Source: Hetaerina americana (lineage: Eukaryota > Arthropoda > Insecta > Odonata > Calopterygidae). From it: DNA of 64,000 nucleotides. Positions 36,431 through 49,500 of this stretch are shown here, in pieces. Numbering within the stretch: position 1 is the stretch's first letter; every line of letters starts with the position of its first letter. The notes beneath the pieces are model-generated. The model was not told where the DNA came from and made no database searches. It saw only the letters and a list, made by a program, of their open reading frames with translations. A program made the translations under genes and the position numbers. The stretch spans positions 66,060,177 to 66,124,176 of the forward strand of contig JAKTNV010000009.1 of assembly GCA_022747635.1 (NCBI GenBank), given 5' to 3'.

Positions 36431-37140
36431 AACCACAGGTGTTTAAGGTTCGCCCTCTTTAACGGGCACAAACCACGCACTAAACACGACGACCGCTCCA
36501 TCACTTAACTGTCTACGAGGACCACTTTGTTCCACGTCGTCTGGGCCTGCGTCGACGGGCACCCACCCAGAGGAGACGTAGAAGGAAGAGAGGGAAAGAA
36601 AGGGAGGGAGGGAGACCATCGTCCCGAGCACACACACCCATCTTTAATGGACGTGGGTCTTTCGCTCGACTGCCCCACAATACCGCGCGAACCCCTTCCC
36701 CGACCCCCTCCACATCTCCATTCTTCCCGCGCCTCCCCCTTCACATCCCCTCGCCCCATTCCCTCGCGTTCCTCCTCCTCCGACCCCCGCGATTTCTATT
36801 TCCATTCCAGCGAGTGAGAGGGTAAAGGGAGCTGTGCGTGCGGTTTTCAGGGTTTTTGAGGGAAAGGGCTCGGGGCCGCGAAGGAGGGGTTCTGGGGTGG
36901 GTTTCGGTGGGGTGGCGGGATAACTGCGGTCGACCGCAGACGTGGCGTTTGTGTTTCTCGAGGCGATGCGAACAGAAACGTTGAAAGGAAGGGGAAGAAA
37001 AGGTAAGGAACGAACGCTTTTGCGTGTGTATTGTCGTTCGGGCGAGTGGTGGGTTGGGATGGTTTGGGTGAGGACAGGAAATGCTTCGAATGGAAAGAGA
37101 CGGCGACTTTAAAACGCCTTTCGACCCCACAGTGTTCTTC
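36431..37140. other. CpG-rich intronic patch
   Basis: Strand skew flips inside the patch: G-rich at 36580-36615, C-rich at 36670-36790, G-rich at 36840-36910. A 16-bp perfect palindrome, CTGCGGTCGACCGCAG, lies at 36924-36939. No coding homology. Confidence 0.5.
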
Positions 37141-38100
37141 CGTGCGCCTCTTACTCTGTTCCGATGTGGAGTGCACTCTGATCAATGAATGGAACACCAG
37201 TTTTTTTTTTAGATGCTGTAACTGCATTTGGGAAGAATGAAGAGAAAGCGTAGGCGCGTCATTGACAAGCATATTCATCAAATCGGACCCTAACCGAGTA
37301 AAGTTGTCAAGAATGTAAGTTGAATCAAATTTGATAAACAAATTTTTTCAATGGGTTGGCGGTAAATCTTTGGTTCGTGTAATCATATAGATGTTTAGTT
37401 ATTAATAAACAACTAAATATCTTTATTATGAGACAAGCGTGTCACAGAAACGCTTCGGTTATAGCGAGATGAACATGGAAGGAAAACCAACAAGAAATTT
37501 GTAACTTGGGTCTATAGTGATAAATTGCAATTCCATTCGTGTGTAAGCTGTTTCGTTTTTAAAACTTCTCAGATAATCAACGCACAAAGTGTAATAAAAT
37601 CAGAACTCTTTATAAGAAGAACAAAAAAAATATTTTCCCACTATGTGACATAACAGCATTTCTTTCGCTATAATTATTTAAGTTTTTGACGCAAGGATGC
37701 TTGATAAATGTCATATGGATGAAGTAGTATCATCACATCTCACTTTGTTTTAGTACATGATTGAATTGATAAAAAAAATGCTTTAAGTTTATTTTAATGC
37801 AAGATCGGCGAGGATCGATTAATATTCATCCAACAGTTAACTCACAAGGAAAAGGTATTTCAGTCCAGAAAATGAGTTAGCCTGTTTTATTCAATGATGA
37901 ATGACATTAGTATCCGGGTCTCCATCATGGTTTATTTATTTAGTACTGATCCGAAAAGAGCCACGTTTTGACCATTTATACCGGACTATACACATGAAAT
38001 AACAAGTACGACAGCTAAAAAATAGCAATGTTTTCCCCTTTTATATTGGACTATAAACATAAAATAACTAATACGATAACCACCAACACAACTCCTAGGA
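37141..38100. other. AT-rich intronic sequence with a diverged tandem repeat
   Basis: Apart from the 65-nt-period repeat at 37975-38089, nothing recognised. Confidence 0.5.
37975..38089 (+). repeat. two-copy diverged tandem repeat, period 65 nt
   Basis: The segment beginning TTTATACCGGACTATA at 37975 recurs at 38040 as TTTATATTGGACTATA. About 41 nt align at roughly 80% identity. It directly abuts the tRNA-like element at 38105-38160. Confidence 0.65.
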
Positions 38101-38104
38101 CGCA

Positions 38105-38160
38105 ATTTGTACCGGCGACCTCTGAGTTGTCAGATGAGGACGTGACCTCGCCACCGCTGT
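38105..38160 (-). mobile_element. tRNA-like SINE head fragment
   Basis: On the minus strand the segment has an A-box-like TGGCGAGGTCACGTCC and, about 30 nt later, a B-box-like GTCGCCGGTACAAATTGC, the spacing of a tRNA-derived promoter. It is diverged and there is no clear tail. The diverged 65-nt tandem repeat lies directly beyond it. Confidence 0.35.
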
Positions 38161-38623
38161 CAATGATAGACAGGAAAGAAAATACTTAGATTTTTTCAAA
38201 CTATCAATTTATTTGCAACCGGTCTCGATACAGTGAGGCTAGATGATAATACATTGTTTCGAAATTCGTCGCAAATGTTGGCTCATATTTTGTGGAAAAT
38301 AAAATATTTCCTTCCCTAATCCTCACAATCAATTCTAAATCCATTTATACAATCACTGTGAATGCTCTGTCCCCACATGACAGCATCATTAAAAGAGTAA
38401 AGAGTAGAGTGGACGCATGAAAGCCTCGATTCAAACTTAATGAACATACGATTTTTATTAATTGGATGAATTGGAAAGTCACACTGTTACAAAATTAATT
38501 TAGGGTGTAGGCGCTTAACTGGATTTCTTCCACGAATATTACTGTTATCCTCCAGTATTTTTGCTTAACAGGTTGACAATACTCATTTTTCATAGAATAA
38601 TGTTGTCAATATCCGCACGCGAG

Positions 38624-38625
<2 letters not shown>

Positions 38626-38675
<50 letters not shown>
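38626..38675 (+). repeat. (TA)25 microsatellite
   Basis: Uninterrupted TA dinucleotide array. Confidence 0.95.
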
Positions 38676-38678
<3 letters not shown>

Positions 38679-38794
38679 ATAAAATCCCGCGTTACAGTGA
38701 ATAAATATTCATTCACATGGAAATAGATATAAGGAAAAGGGATAGGAACACATATAGAAGAGGGTGAACACAGGAGAGGTGGGGAAGGCGGAAT

Positions 38795-38815
38795 TATATA
38801 TATATATATATATAT
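38795..38815 (+). repeat. (TA)n short array
   Basis: About ten TA units, 120 nt from the larger array at 38626. Confidence 0.9.
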
Positions 38816-39214
38816 TTATACATTTATTGTATTGGTCATATTTATGCCTTCTCTGGTCGGGAGAGAGAGAATTGATTTTTACTTCGACATAATTGAAGTC
38901 TATTCAATCCGTTTTATAAACGAACTTAACCAAACTAACTTTGTCTTCCCCCTTTTTCCCTTCCTTCTCCCCTCCCCTGCATTTCTGCTATGAATTCCGT
39001 CCTCCCCCGGCCCTTGAGCCAACAAAAGGCTCATGCTCCACTGGGGCCGCCTTTCATTTCACTCATCCAATCGTTATAATAAATATGGTCTCCTCTCCCG
39101 GTATCTTATGTGTTCCAACCCCACACGCCCAATCCCCTCGACTCCATGTCCTCCTTTTCCATGCGATGCGAAAAGCCATACCCATTGCCCCAACTTCGAA
39201 GTCCACGCCAATAA

Positions 39215-39237
39215 TTATATATATATATATATATATT

Positions 39238-39273
<36 letters not shown>
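39215..39273 (+). repeat. (TA)n microsatellite, interrupted
   Basis: TA array with one TTAAA interruption at about 39236-39240. Confidence 0.95.
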
Positions 39274-39279
<6 letters not shown>

Positions 39280-41255
39280 CATATTTTATTTCCTCATGCG
39301 TACAAGTACTGTTCCAAGTTACATACCTATCGAAACGTCTTTAAAGGTCCCCCCGTCCCAACCCGTCGTTCCCCCGAAATCCTACTAGTCCGACGCATCA
39401 ACTGAGCCAACTTAATTAAATTGACATTTCGTGGTGTGTTTATACACCGGCTCCCTTGCCAGCAGCATCACCGTACCCGAAGCGAAGGGGAGCTTGGTTG
39501 GTGGGATCGGAGGGGAGCAGGGGTTGCGTGTGTCAGCGGGGGAAAGGAAGGGAGTGAGTTTAGGAATACGGAATGGTGTTGCGCCGGACGCAACGGGGAT
39601 TACCTCGGTTCTTTGCGCATCTCTGCCGGGGGAATAGGGCAGGGTGTGTGGATGAGTTGGTGGGACGGGAGGGTGGAGGCGTGTGGTAGAACCACCAACA
39701 GGAAAGGGTTTCGCCCGAGAGGCAAGGGATCTCGGAGGGGAGAGAGGGATTGACGCGTAATTGACTCGGGAGAATTTCGAAGATACTTTCGATAGAAAGC
39801 CCATTGGAGCGTGAGTTACGCTGCTACTATGCGTCGGCAGCTTGCCGGGTAATTTTCGTACTTCTCGCATGTTCTCTAGGCAGTGTTGCGGTGAATTCAT
39901 CTATATGTACAAAAATATCCTATAATCCACAAAATAGATGTGTGGCAAGGGGTGTAAGCACCATTAGGGGTGGATAAGGCAGGATAAGGGAGAGGAAGGG
40001 AAGAAATATTCACTCAAAACTTCAAATAATTGTTAATAATATTGTTAATTTCATCCAATAAAATAGTTCTTTGTTATTAGAAAGAGAAGAGAATAAAAAT
40101 GAAAATCTACCACTTGTACGACAGACAACCAAGATTGGTAATGCTGAACTGAGAAGTAAGAAGGGAGAAGTTCTATTAATTCATGGGCATGCAACTCATA
40201 CTATATTCCTCGCCCGTTAAGCCACAACGTTCAATAAAGTCATTCAATCACGGAGAATAATTGATATTATCGCATAAATAAACCGACTGATTTGCTATGT
40301 ACTACTGTCTTCTAATTTCTAGCAATGTTTCACGCCGTTACACGTAGTCTTCTGAACTTTGACTTTCGAAGATCACATCTATTGCATAAAATGTTTTTTT
40401 TTGTCTCTCACATTTAGATAAACTTACTCCCGTCGATGATTGCTTGGATTAGTGCTGACGTTTTGTTCACTTAGAAGTGGAAAGAAAAATATCCATATCG
40501 ACGAAAGTAGCAGGTAAAATGACGAATATTTCAAAGCTTAAGAGGATGTTTGTCAACATCTTCCTTGTCTCGCATATTCTTTTCTCTCTTCTCTCTATAG
40601 TCCACGTCTTGCATGGGAAGAATATTAATACGGAAATCAGATTATAAGCTTTTCCAAGCTATACTATGATTATTGGCAGTTAAAGAGTAGTGACTCAGTA
40701 TGCATTTTCTGAGGAAATCGATTAATCAAGGAAGGCAAGACAGTAACGATATTAATCATTTACTGCAACAGAAAGGAATAAAATTAGGTCTGTGCTATAC
40801 AAAGCGAGAATCGAATGATTTTCGATGTGTCGATAATGCTGTGTAGCCGATGTACTGTATCGTATTCGTATCTCGTATTGAATGTAAATTTGAATGTATG
40901 ATTTGAAGATATATTTACGCTGAGTCGATATGAATCATCTTGATATTGTATTTTATGCACAGGTCTGGATTTATTGGCATTAGGTAGATGTAGGGACTAT
41001 AAAGTCTTGATCTCGTCCCGATAAAGTTTTTGAAAAAAAATAAATTCAAACCATAATTTGAATATGTCTCGAAGAAAATCATCTAATAAATAGAAAATAC
41101 TTTTCTTTTAATAAAGTTAATAGAGTATTTATTTTTTGGTGATTCCTTCTCGTATTTTTCTTGCTGTATTAGTTATCCAACTTAAATGTTTAAATTCGAA
41201 AAAATTGTGGGAAATGCCGCGGCCGAAAGTTTTAACGGAGTCATCCGAAATATGT
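39274..41255. other. intronic sequence, no gene seen
   Basis: CpG-richer at 39460-39750, AT-rich afterwards. ORFs in the former are low complexity. Nothing recognised. Confidence 0.5.
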
Positions 41256-41404
41256 GCATTACAATGCAACAATTTCAAAGTGTAAAGATCGTTCACCTTG
41301 ACCAAAATCAACCAAAGCACTCAGTGCAGACATCGAGGGATCTGGGTTCGATTTCCAGTCGGTGCGAATGATTTTTACACTCTGAAATTGTCGCATTTTG
41401 ATGC
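41256..41404. mobile_element. fold-back element around a tRNA-like B box
   Basis: Arms of 48 nt at 41256-41303 and 41357-41404 are inverted copies of each other (37 of 48 positions match), beginning at GCAT and sharing ACAATTTCA and GTGTAAA blocks. The 53-nt spacer contains GATCTGGGTTCGATTTCC, a good tRNA B box. This fits two head-to-head copies of one short element, or a fold-back SINE derivative. No target duplication was identified. Confidence 0.5.
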
Positions 41405-42480
41405 TTAAATCAGGAAACACGGAGAATTGTGTGAGAGTTGCAGGAAAATGTGTGAGTTGGGATGGAGGTGGAGGAGAGACGGGGTGAAAATGATCTCTGG
41501 ATCGGTAACCGTTGACTCTGGTGACGTTGAGGCTGTAGTTTATGCGCGGAAAGTGGGCGAAAGAGGAAGAAAGGGGATAGTGAGGTAGAAAAAGGGGGCC
41601 GTGAGGGGGATCTTTGCGGCTCCAGAAAACTCCAACTGCTCTCAAGGGAAGGATCTTATGAGGGAGGGAGGGAGGGGATCGAAAAGCGAGCGAGGAAGAG
41701 AGGGATAAGAATGCGGAGGGAGGAGCTCCTCAACCCCTTCCCTTTCAGCGAGGCTACTCTCCACCCTAGGCCCAACGGCGGCCCGCCGTCGCCGCTGCTT
41801 GCCTCCCTCCCCGACCCTTCACCCATTGATCGCCCCCGGAGGAAGAAAAAGCATTGTCGCCGGGTGACAGACGGTCGGACGGGGTGGGGCGGGTGAGGTG
41901 GGGGGGTGGAGGTGCGCTGAGGAGGAGCTCCCGTGGAAATCTCCCTCGGAGGCCCGCGGGGGAGGGAGGGGAAGGGTTGAATGGCTTTAAAAGAGGGAAG
42001 GAGCGGTGGACGGGAGAAAGGGGTGCTTCAAAAAACACCACCACCCCCTTTTCCTTTTGTGAGAACATCATACCAACTCCCTCCCACCATTTCGAATTAT
42101 ATTCTGCTCAAAAGTGGGGTGTAGGGAGAGTAGGGGGAGGGGATTTTTATTTTTTTTACCACCTTCCCCCCCAAACCAAAGAGCGAGGGGTGGGTGGTGC
42201 GTTTGGGGTTGATGCCACGGTCACGTCTCTTTCCGCGCGATCATTCCGACGGGACATACTGGGCGACGTGATCTTGTGAAGCGTGCTGTGTGCCTCCGTG
42301 AATAGCACTCTTTTTCATTCGTGTATATACATACGTGCACGCTCACGTGGAGGCCGGGACCATCCCGAGATGACGGTGATGGTGGTGCCTGAGGCCAGAT
42401 GGCACCACCTAAAGGGTTCGGAACGTCCGATCCGGGGGGTTTGCGGCGGTAGGGAGTAAGGCAGCTGTTTTCATACCCAT
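41405..42480. other. CpG-rich intronic patch
   Basis: GC-rich with strong G skew at 41450-41680, 41880-42010 and 42115-42145. ORFs on both strands are Gly/Arg or Pro/Ser rich. No coding homology. Confidence 0.5.
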
Positions 42481-43009
42481 TGTGCGGACAAAGATTTATC
42501 TTTCATTCGGGATGGGAGACAGCTTCCGTTTCAAGATTTTAAAGCAATGAACTCACAGGGATGGATGAGAAGTTGTCCTTGAGTCCTTACTCTATCCTCA
42601 GCATAGATGATTATCATGGGTTTTCATTTTATCATGTTATCCCAATATTTCCTTCATTAAAATCCTAATAACTAAAAAGATTCATAAAAATCCCATTCCT
42701 CAGCCATTTTTCTCCTAATTTCACAAATTTACCCGATTACGTGGAAGTACTGATTTTATTCCTGCATCTTCATCACATGCAACTGTTGTAAATTTGCTTG
42801 GAGGTTTCCGATGTGTGATCATTGGTAAAAATTGATGAACGACAAGCCATGAAGTTATTTGAACGATTATATCTCGTGGCCATGTTTAATTCATTCTTTG
42901 AAATCGATATATTTTTCCTCTCCACTCTTGAAAGTTTAAGCAAAAACATTGCATCTGTTTCTGTAAACCGTTGACTGCTTAGAGGAACCTTTGAGAGAAA
43001 GAAGGAAGG

Positions 43010-43425
43010 GCATTCTTCAAACCACTCTTCACAACCGTTCTCCTCTCGAGAAGTGAACCGAAGTCGCCGAGCTGAGACCTGCGCGGCGGTCCAATTCGCT
43101 GCATCCATCCATCCAGTCTTTGGCCGCCCGCGGGCGGAGGATATAGAGATATATCCGTCGTGAAGAGTTTCAGGTAGTAGTGAGGGGCGTGTCGGGTGGT
43201 GTTTGGCGAGGCAAGAGAGCTTGGGGGGGTGGTGTGAGAGGAAGGAGGCGGAGGGAGGGGGTGCGGGCGGGCGGGGAGGAGCAGCGCACCGAGTGCGAAG
43301 TGTAGTCGCGCTGAAACTTTGATGAGTCTCGGCGCGAGAGCCGGCACTCGGGCCAAACAACACCGCAACCTCCCCGACACGACGCCCCGCCAACACTCCC
43401 TGACGATCTCCGCGTTCCCACTCCC
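43010..43425. other. CpG-rich intronic patch
   Basis: GC-rich with G-skewed 43180-43290 and CpG-rich 43285-43390. A (TC)n run at about 43507-43521 lies just beyond. A 277-codon minus-strand ORF through it is composition-driven and unrecognised. Confidence 0.5.
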
Positions 43426-44044
43426 CCGCTTTTAAAATAAACGTGCTTATCCCAGCCGTGGCATCTTCATTAGGTCTCCACTCCACGCTCTTTAGCACAC
43501 CCCATCTCTCTCTCTCTCTCTCCTGAAAAACCTTGTGCACTTCCCTCTCACATTTCCTCCTCAGACCAAAACAAAAAAAACGCGCGCGCGAACAAAAATT
43601 GAACAAAAAAATGCGAGGACTCCATTTTTCCCGGAGGTGAGGGCTACTATATCGCGCTGCGCAACCTTTTACTCGGGTACCATGGGATAAGCCATTTCTT
43701 CACCCTCGGCCTCCGTAAGCCTTCCCCACCCATCCCTCTGCCGCTAACGAACAACCTCAGGCGGTTACACGAGGACATAATAATGAAGAGAAAAAAATAC
43801 CATCGTTGTCTTGGGTACTGCGCTTGCTTGGAAGCTTCTTTATGGAACTTGGTGAGCGTCATCTGCCTTCGCCTCTCCCCCCTCCAACACTTTATCCTTC
43901 CTTTCTCCCGTTCTCCTATTCAAACACACACACAGACACGCGGAAGGTGATGCGAGCTCCTTAATGGAAGTTATGCCTCTTGCTTTATGACGAAGATGAA
44001 ATGAAACACTTCAAAACATACTTCTTCACGTAGTAAAGGCGTTA

Positions 44045-44100
44045 GCCGACTCAGGTTCCAGACGTTTTGCGTCTTTCTCAAGGCTTAGAACAATAAATGC
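44045..44100 (-). repeat. CTTGAG-hairpin-GGAACCTGAGT motif copy
   Basis: On the minus strand the segment reads CCTTGAGAAAGACGCAAAAC then GTCTGGAACCTGAGTC. AGACG and CGTCT form a 5-bp stem around CAAAA. The layout resembles the terminal motif common in repetitive elements of many animals and the motif at 63489-63529 and 14954-15015. Short and diverged. Confidence 0.35.
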
Positions 44101-44586
44101 CATTGATCCTGTAAAATAATGCGTGGAATGCCTTTGATGGGGAAGATAATTTCTATAGTCATTCTATTGCACTCATTATTATTAAATTATTCATACTCGA
44201 AAGACACAAATCTCTTCCATTATGTCTTATGCCTCATGTCATAAGGTAAGGTTATGCCAAATACGACCCTTTCAGGTAGATATACATAGGTTGAAGCCTA
44301 ATGTTAAGATGTAGTTAGATATTTGGAAATTGAAATTTCGGTGCTTATGATGTTTTGCATTTAAAAATATTTTCTTACTGCCCAATGAAATCATTTACCA
44401 AAAATTCTTAGTGCGTTGATTATTCTTTATTACTATTGTATACATTTTTTATCAAACCCTGATCGTATTATATTTGAAATAAATTAAATTCCTGTCCCTC
44501 GCTGGCATACAAAGATACTTATTCTCATTGGAAAATTGTGAATAAACGAGCACTTTTAATTACTGAAAGTGTTTAAATTTTATTCT

Positions 44587-44709
44587 ATTGTAGAAGGCTG
44601 GTCGACCTTGTATAAAATATCTAGGGAAGTTATATTGCTCAATTTTGTTAGACCAAATTTAGAGCACGCGTCCACGGTGTTTAGATGGGTCCAGGGCAGA
44701 CAATATTGA
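44587..44709 (+). mobile_element. LINE reverse-transcriptase scrap
   Basis: The frame reads LLNFVRPNLEHASTVFRW, closely matching the LVRPxLEYASxVW motif near the end of the reverse-transcriptase domain of Jockey/CR1-like LINEs. The frame stops at 44707-44709 and no longer LINE homology was seen on either side. A minus-strand ORF of 89 codons overlaps it and is treated as a shadow. Confidence 0.4.
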
Positions 44710-45577
44710 TCATATATTTCGATAAGGTGCTGATAAAATCCACTAGGTTTGTTCAAAATTGCAGCAAAATACTCGTTCTTCCCTCGTAATATCCGAAAAC
44801 ATGACAAAATGGAACACTGGAGACGGAAATAATTAAATTGAGCATCCAAACTATCTTATCCTTAAGTTAACCGCAAAAAAGTTCTTTGCCATTGTCGTTG
44901 TATTCATGGCGAGAACTATTGCGTCATGAGTTCACTGCGATGAATCCTCCTCCACCTACCCTACTCTTTTCTTTAACCCCTATGAAACCTTTGGAAAAAT
45001 CTCTCTCCCTGATTCATCTCATATGAGCCAACTTTCAGTTCCGATGTCGACCTTTGAGGCAGGGACAGCACTTTTATACTTTCAAAGACGTGTTCTGTAT
45101 CCGATCTTTTATTACCCTCCGGAAATTTATTTTCATGCTATTTATTCTAACTGTTCACGTTTGTCGTGGGTGAGAATAACATTTTTCGTATTACGGATGT
45201 TGTTATCATTTTATTTTCGAAAGTTAAAATTACAAAATCGCACTATTCTTCGGAAAAATTCCTTATTGACTGTTTCCCCAGAAGAAGACCTACACTCTGA
45301 GCTTCCTACTACGCATAACCATCATCGTGTTTTTGTGCGCCTTACGAGCTATCTTCTGCGATGCCTCGTTCGTATAATGAACTCCCTAACGATTGGAAAG
45401 GCTCCCGGTATAATGAAAAGACAGGCCGCAGGTCGATACGTATGATTATCTAGAATATCCCGTTAAAATTTCATAATATATTATTTTACTCTTCTATGTG
45501 GTTCCAAATCATGTTACCACGGTCAAATCGAAGAACGATATAACAAATATGAGTTAACGTGTATTCAAGTGAATAAG

Positions 45578-46949
<1,372 letters not shown>

Positions 46950-47577
46950 TACACGAGGGTGGTAACATGGGTCGATTACTTCACACCCGAGGCATAAGAA
47001 CGATCAAAACAATGGATTCAAAAGGGATAACCGCCTCCAAACAAAATGAACCGATTTATCCCCCCGGACACGGCGTCGGTTTTTTGGGATGAGCGAGAGA
47101 TAATTTTCATTTGCTATCTTGAAAAAGGAAAAAATATCAACGGCGAGTGGCATGCGAACTTAATGCAACGTTTGAGCGAAGAAATCAAGCAAAACCGGCC
47201 GCAATTGGCTAAGAAGAAAGTGTTGTTTCATCAAGACAATGCACCAGCTCACAAATCCGTCATTGCAATGACCAAAATTCATGAATCAAAGTTTGAATTT
47301 CCACCTCATGCGCCCTATTTGCCAGATTCAGCCCCCCCGGATTAAGTTCTGTGCGCAAACTTAAAAAAATGGTCTGTGGTCAAAGATTTTCCAACCGTGA
47401 AGAAGTGATGCCGGCAGTTAATGCCTATTTTGAGGAGTAAGACAGTTCTTATTATAAAAAGAGTATCGAACTTATTGAGCACCACTGGGAAAAGTGTATA
47501 GGGCTGAAAGGAGATCATCTTCTTGAAAAATAAATACATTTTTTTCCAAAATATTTGTTTCTGGGATTACCCTCGTA
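46950..47577 (+). mobile_element. mariner transposon, internally deleted and inactivated
   Basis: This is the remnant of a Tc1/mariner-superfamily DNA transposon. A single frame (codons in phase with 46962) covers the C-terminal half of a DD34D transposase. It starts at TWVDYFTPE and continues through ASVFWDE, GKNINGEWHANL, KKKVLFHQDNAPAHKS and PYLPDSAPPD, with 34 residues between the second and third catalytic Asp, then reads RFSNREEV, SYYKKSIELIEHHWEKC and a terminal stop at about 47530. The frame is broken by stops at 46995, 47028, 47343 (just after the third Asp) and one more near 47438. The first catalytic Asp is absent. A CGAGGGT terminus at 46954-46960 is joined almost directly to TWVDYF, and its complement ACCCTCG sits at 47569-47575 beside TA, so roughly the first half of the element has been lost. 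It cannot encode an active enzyme. Confidence 0.92.
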
Positions 47578-48185
47578 GCCAGGAGGAGGATTCGAATACG
47601 GAGGACGAGCTCCGTTAGCATATGTAAATTCAACGAACTAAGGAACATAAATATTTATCCAGGATTTTGTGCTTTGTAAAGACATTATTCAGTTACTTAG
47701 AAATTGGTTGGCACATTTTGCAAATATTCAGCTTTTAAAAACTTTCCAGCTTTCAAATAGGTACTAAACAAATTCGGCTTATTGAAATATGGCAACTTTT
47801 TTCCTATGATTATTAAGCGCGAGCATCCATAATGTGGAATTTAAGGCTGAGTATGCCTTAAAACTTGCTATTCCATAATATTTACCATAATATAAAAGAA
47901 ATAAATGAGTTTGCATCCGTATTTTTTTCCCAGCGACAGTATTTTAGCAACTTTATATGATTTATCGTTTTACAGAAAATTCATTCGATAGAATTCCCCG
48001 CGAATATCGTCGTATTGCCTTTTATAATATTTCTGATGTACGAAATAATTTTATCATTATGCAAAATTATCTTTCTTCTCCAAGAGTTACCGCTGATAAT
48101 AATAATAAATTTCAAATGAAAAGGAGGCGAAACTGTGCATTGAAACGAGGCCTGTGCGTGTAAATTACTCCAAGAGAAAGACATT
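47578..48185. other. AT-rich intronic sequence, nothing recognised
   Basis: No ORF of plausible composition and no repeat array. Confidence 0.5.
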
Positions 48186-48640
48186 TTCAGTGATTTGGAA
48201 GCCGCGACGATAGATGGAGTTGTTGCGGCGGGTCGCGGGCGAAATGGCCAGTGAGAGGACCGCTCCGTCCTCACTCCCCCCCTCCCTCTGCCCCCGCGGC
48301 GGGAGGTGTAGGGGGGGGGAGGAGGGATGGCGTGGCCCTTCCATGTCAGGGGCGGTTGCGTGGAGAATTCAGGCCAACGCAGGGGAGGTGGAGAATTAAA
48401 TGGGGGAGCCCATCAGAGAAGACATTTCGAATGGGGGAGAGGGCATCCAATTAGTGCTGAATTGAGTATCCCGGCGCCCCACGCCTCGCTCCTCGCCCAC
48501 TCAATGGCCGAACACACTCCGCCATGCGCCCACCAAGCACACCCAACCGCTGCTATGCTTTTTCCCTCACGTGGAATCACACCGATTCACTTATTCGTCC
48601 TTTCTTTTATTTTGGTCCCGGCTTGATTTCGCTGGTTTGT
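48186..48640. other. CpG-rich intronic patch
   Basis: GC-rich with an 8-9 G run at about 48311-48320. Overlapping short ORFs in three frames, none recognised. Confidence 0.5.
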
Positions 48641-49129
48641 CCATCTTCCTCGCTACCATCCATCTTAGCAAAGGCCCACCGCTAACTTTTGGGGAGAAGA
48701 TCGGTCGTTAGGAAGTAAACTGCTACTGAGCGTTAATTTTCGTGAAGTTTCCTTCGTTATGTTTCCAAATTTCGCGCGTGACTTTGATAGCCTTCTTGCA
48801 GGGAGTGACATTTCGCGATCAAATACGTATTACGAGTTCAAAAATTGTATCTACCTTTTGGAGAATCGGACTAATGATATAGAGTTTCGGATAAATGCTT
48901 AACAGATTCAGGGATGATTTTTTTCAGTGAAAAAATGTAAAGCCACCAGCCTAGGAGTTAACATATGTTAACCGATCCCATAAGTCCAATGTTATTTCCC
49001 CTGTCTCTGTGCGTTGCTGCTGGAAGCCTCGTAGTTTGGCCACATGTAGCGTACATGTTTTCATTTTTGAGGAAAACGAAAAATAGCATTTGCGCACAGG
49101 TTGTTCTTTCCTCGATCCTGGATGAGTTG

Positions 49130-49500
49130 ACCGATTGGTATTTGGATTTTTTTTTCGCCCGCCGTGAATCACTCGAGGGCACCTCCACGCACATGGGAAC
49201 GCACACACGTACTCGGGGAGAGAAAGGGGGCGATTGAGGGACGCTCCGCTTTCTTTGTACCCTCTCTCTCCGGCAGAAAGCAATGGGTGACAGTGCGAAG
49301 ACCGACTCATTCGCGAAGGAATAGAAAAATTAATCCCGCGTCGAGAAACATTTTGTGTGGTTTGTGCAAATTTCCATCGCGTCCGTGTTTGCTAAGCGGC
49401 GATCTCGCATCGCGCGAGGTCATTCGGAATCATTGATTGTGTTTTGTCTCCAGGGGAGCACCTAACTCCCCCCTCCCCCCGCACCCTGAGGGGGTGGGGG
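49130..49500. other. CpG-richer patch ending in a C/G-run
   Basis: CpG-containing block followed by CCCCCCTCCCCCC then GAGGGGGTGGGGG at about 49470-49501, an imperfect C-rich/G-rich mirror that could fold on itself. Confidence 0.4.

Noticed and set aside
42773..43606. 277-codon minus-strand ORF, the longest in the window
   Set aside because: Low-complexity Pro/Ala/Ser/Arg stretch over a G-skewed CpG patch, no domain, no matching splice context, and a same-length overlap by unrelated ORFs.
45023..45445. 140-codon plus-strand ORF
   Set aside because: No family resemblance, no codon or splice support, and plausible by chance in 64 kb read in six frames.
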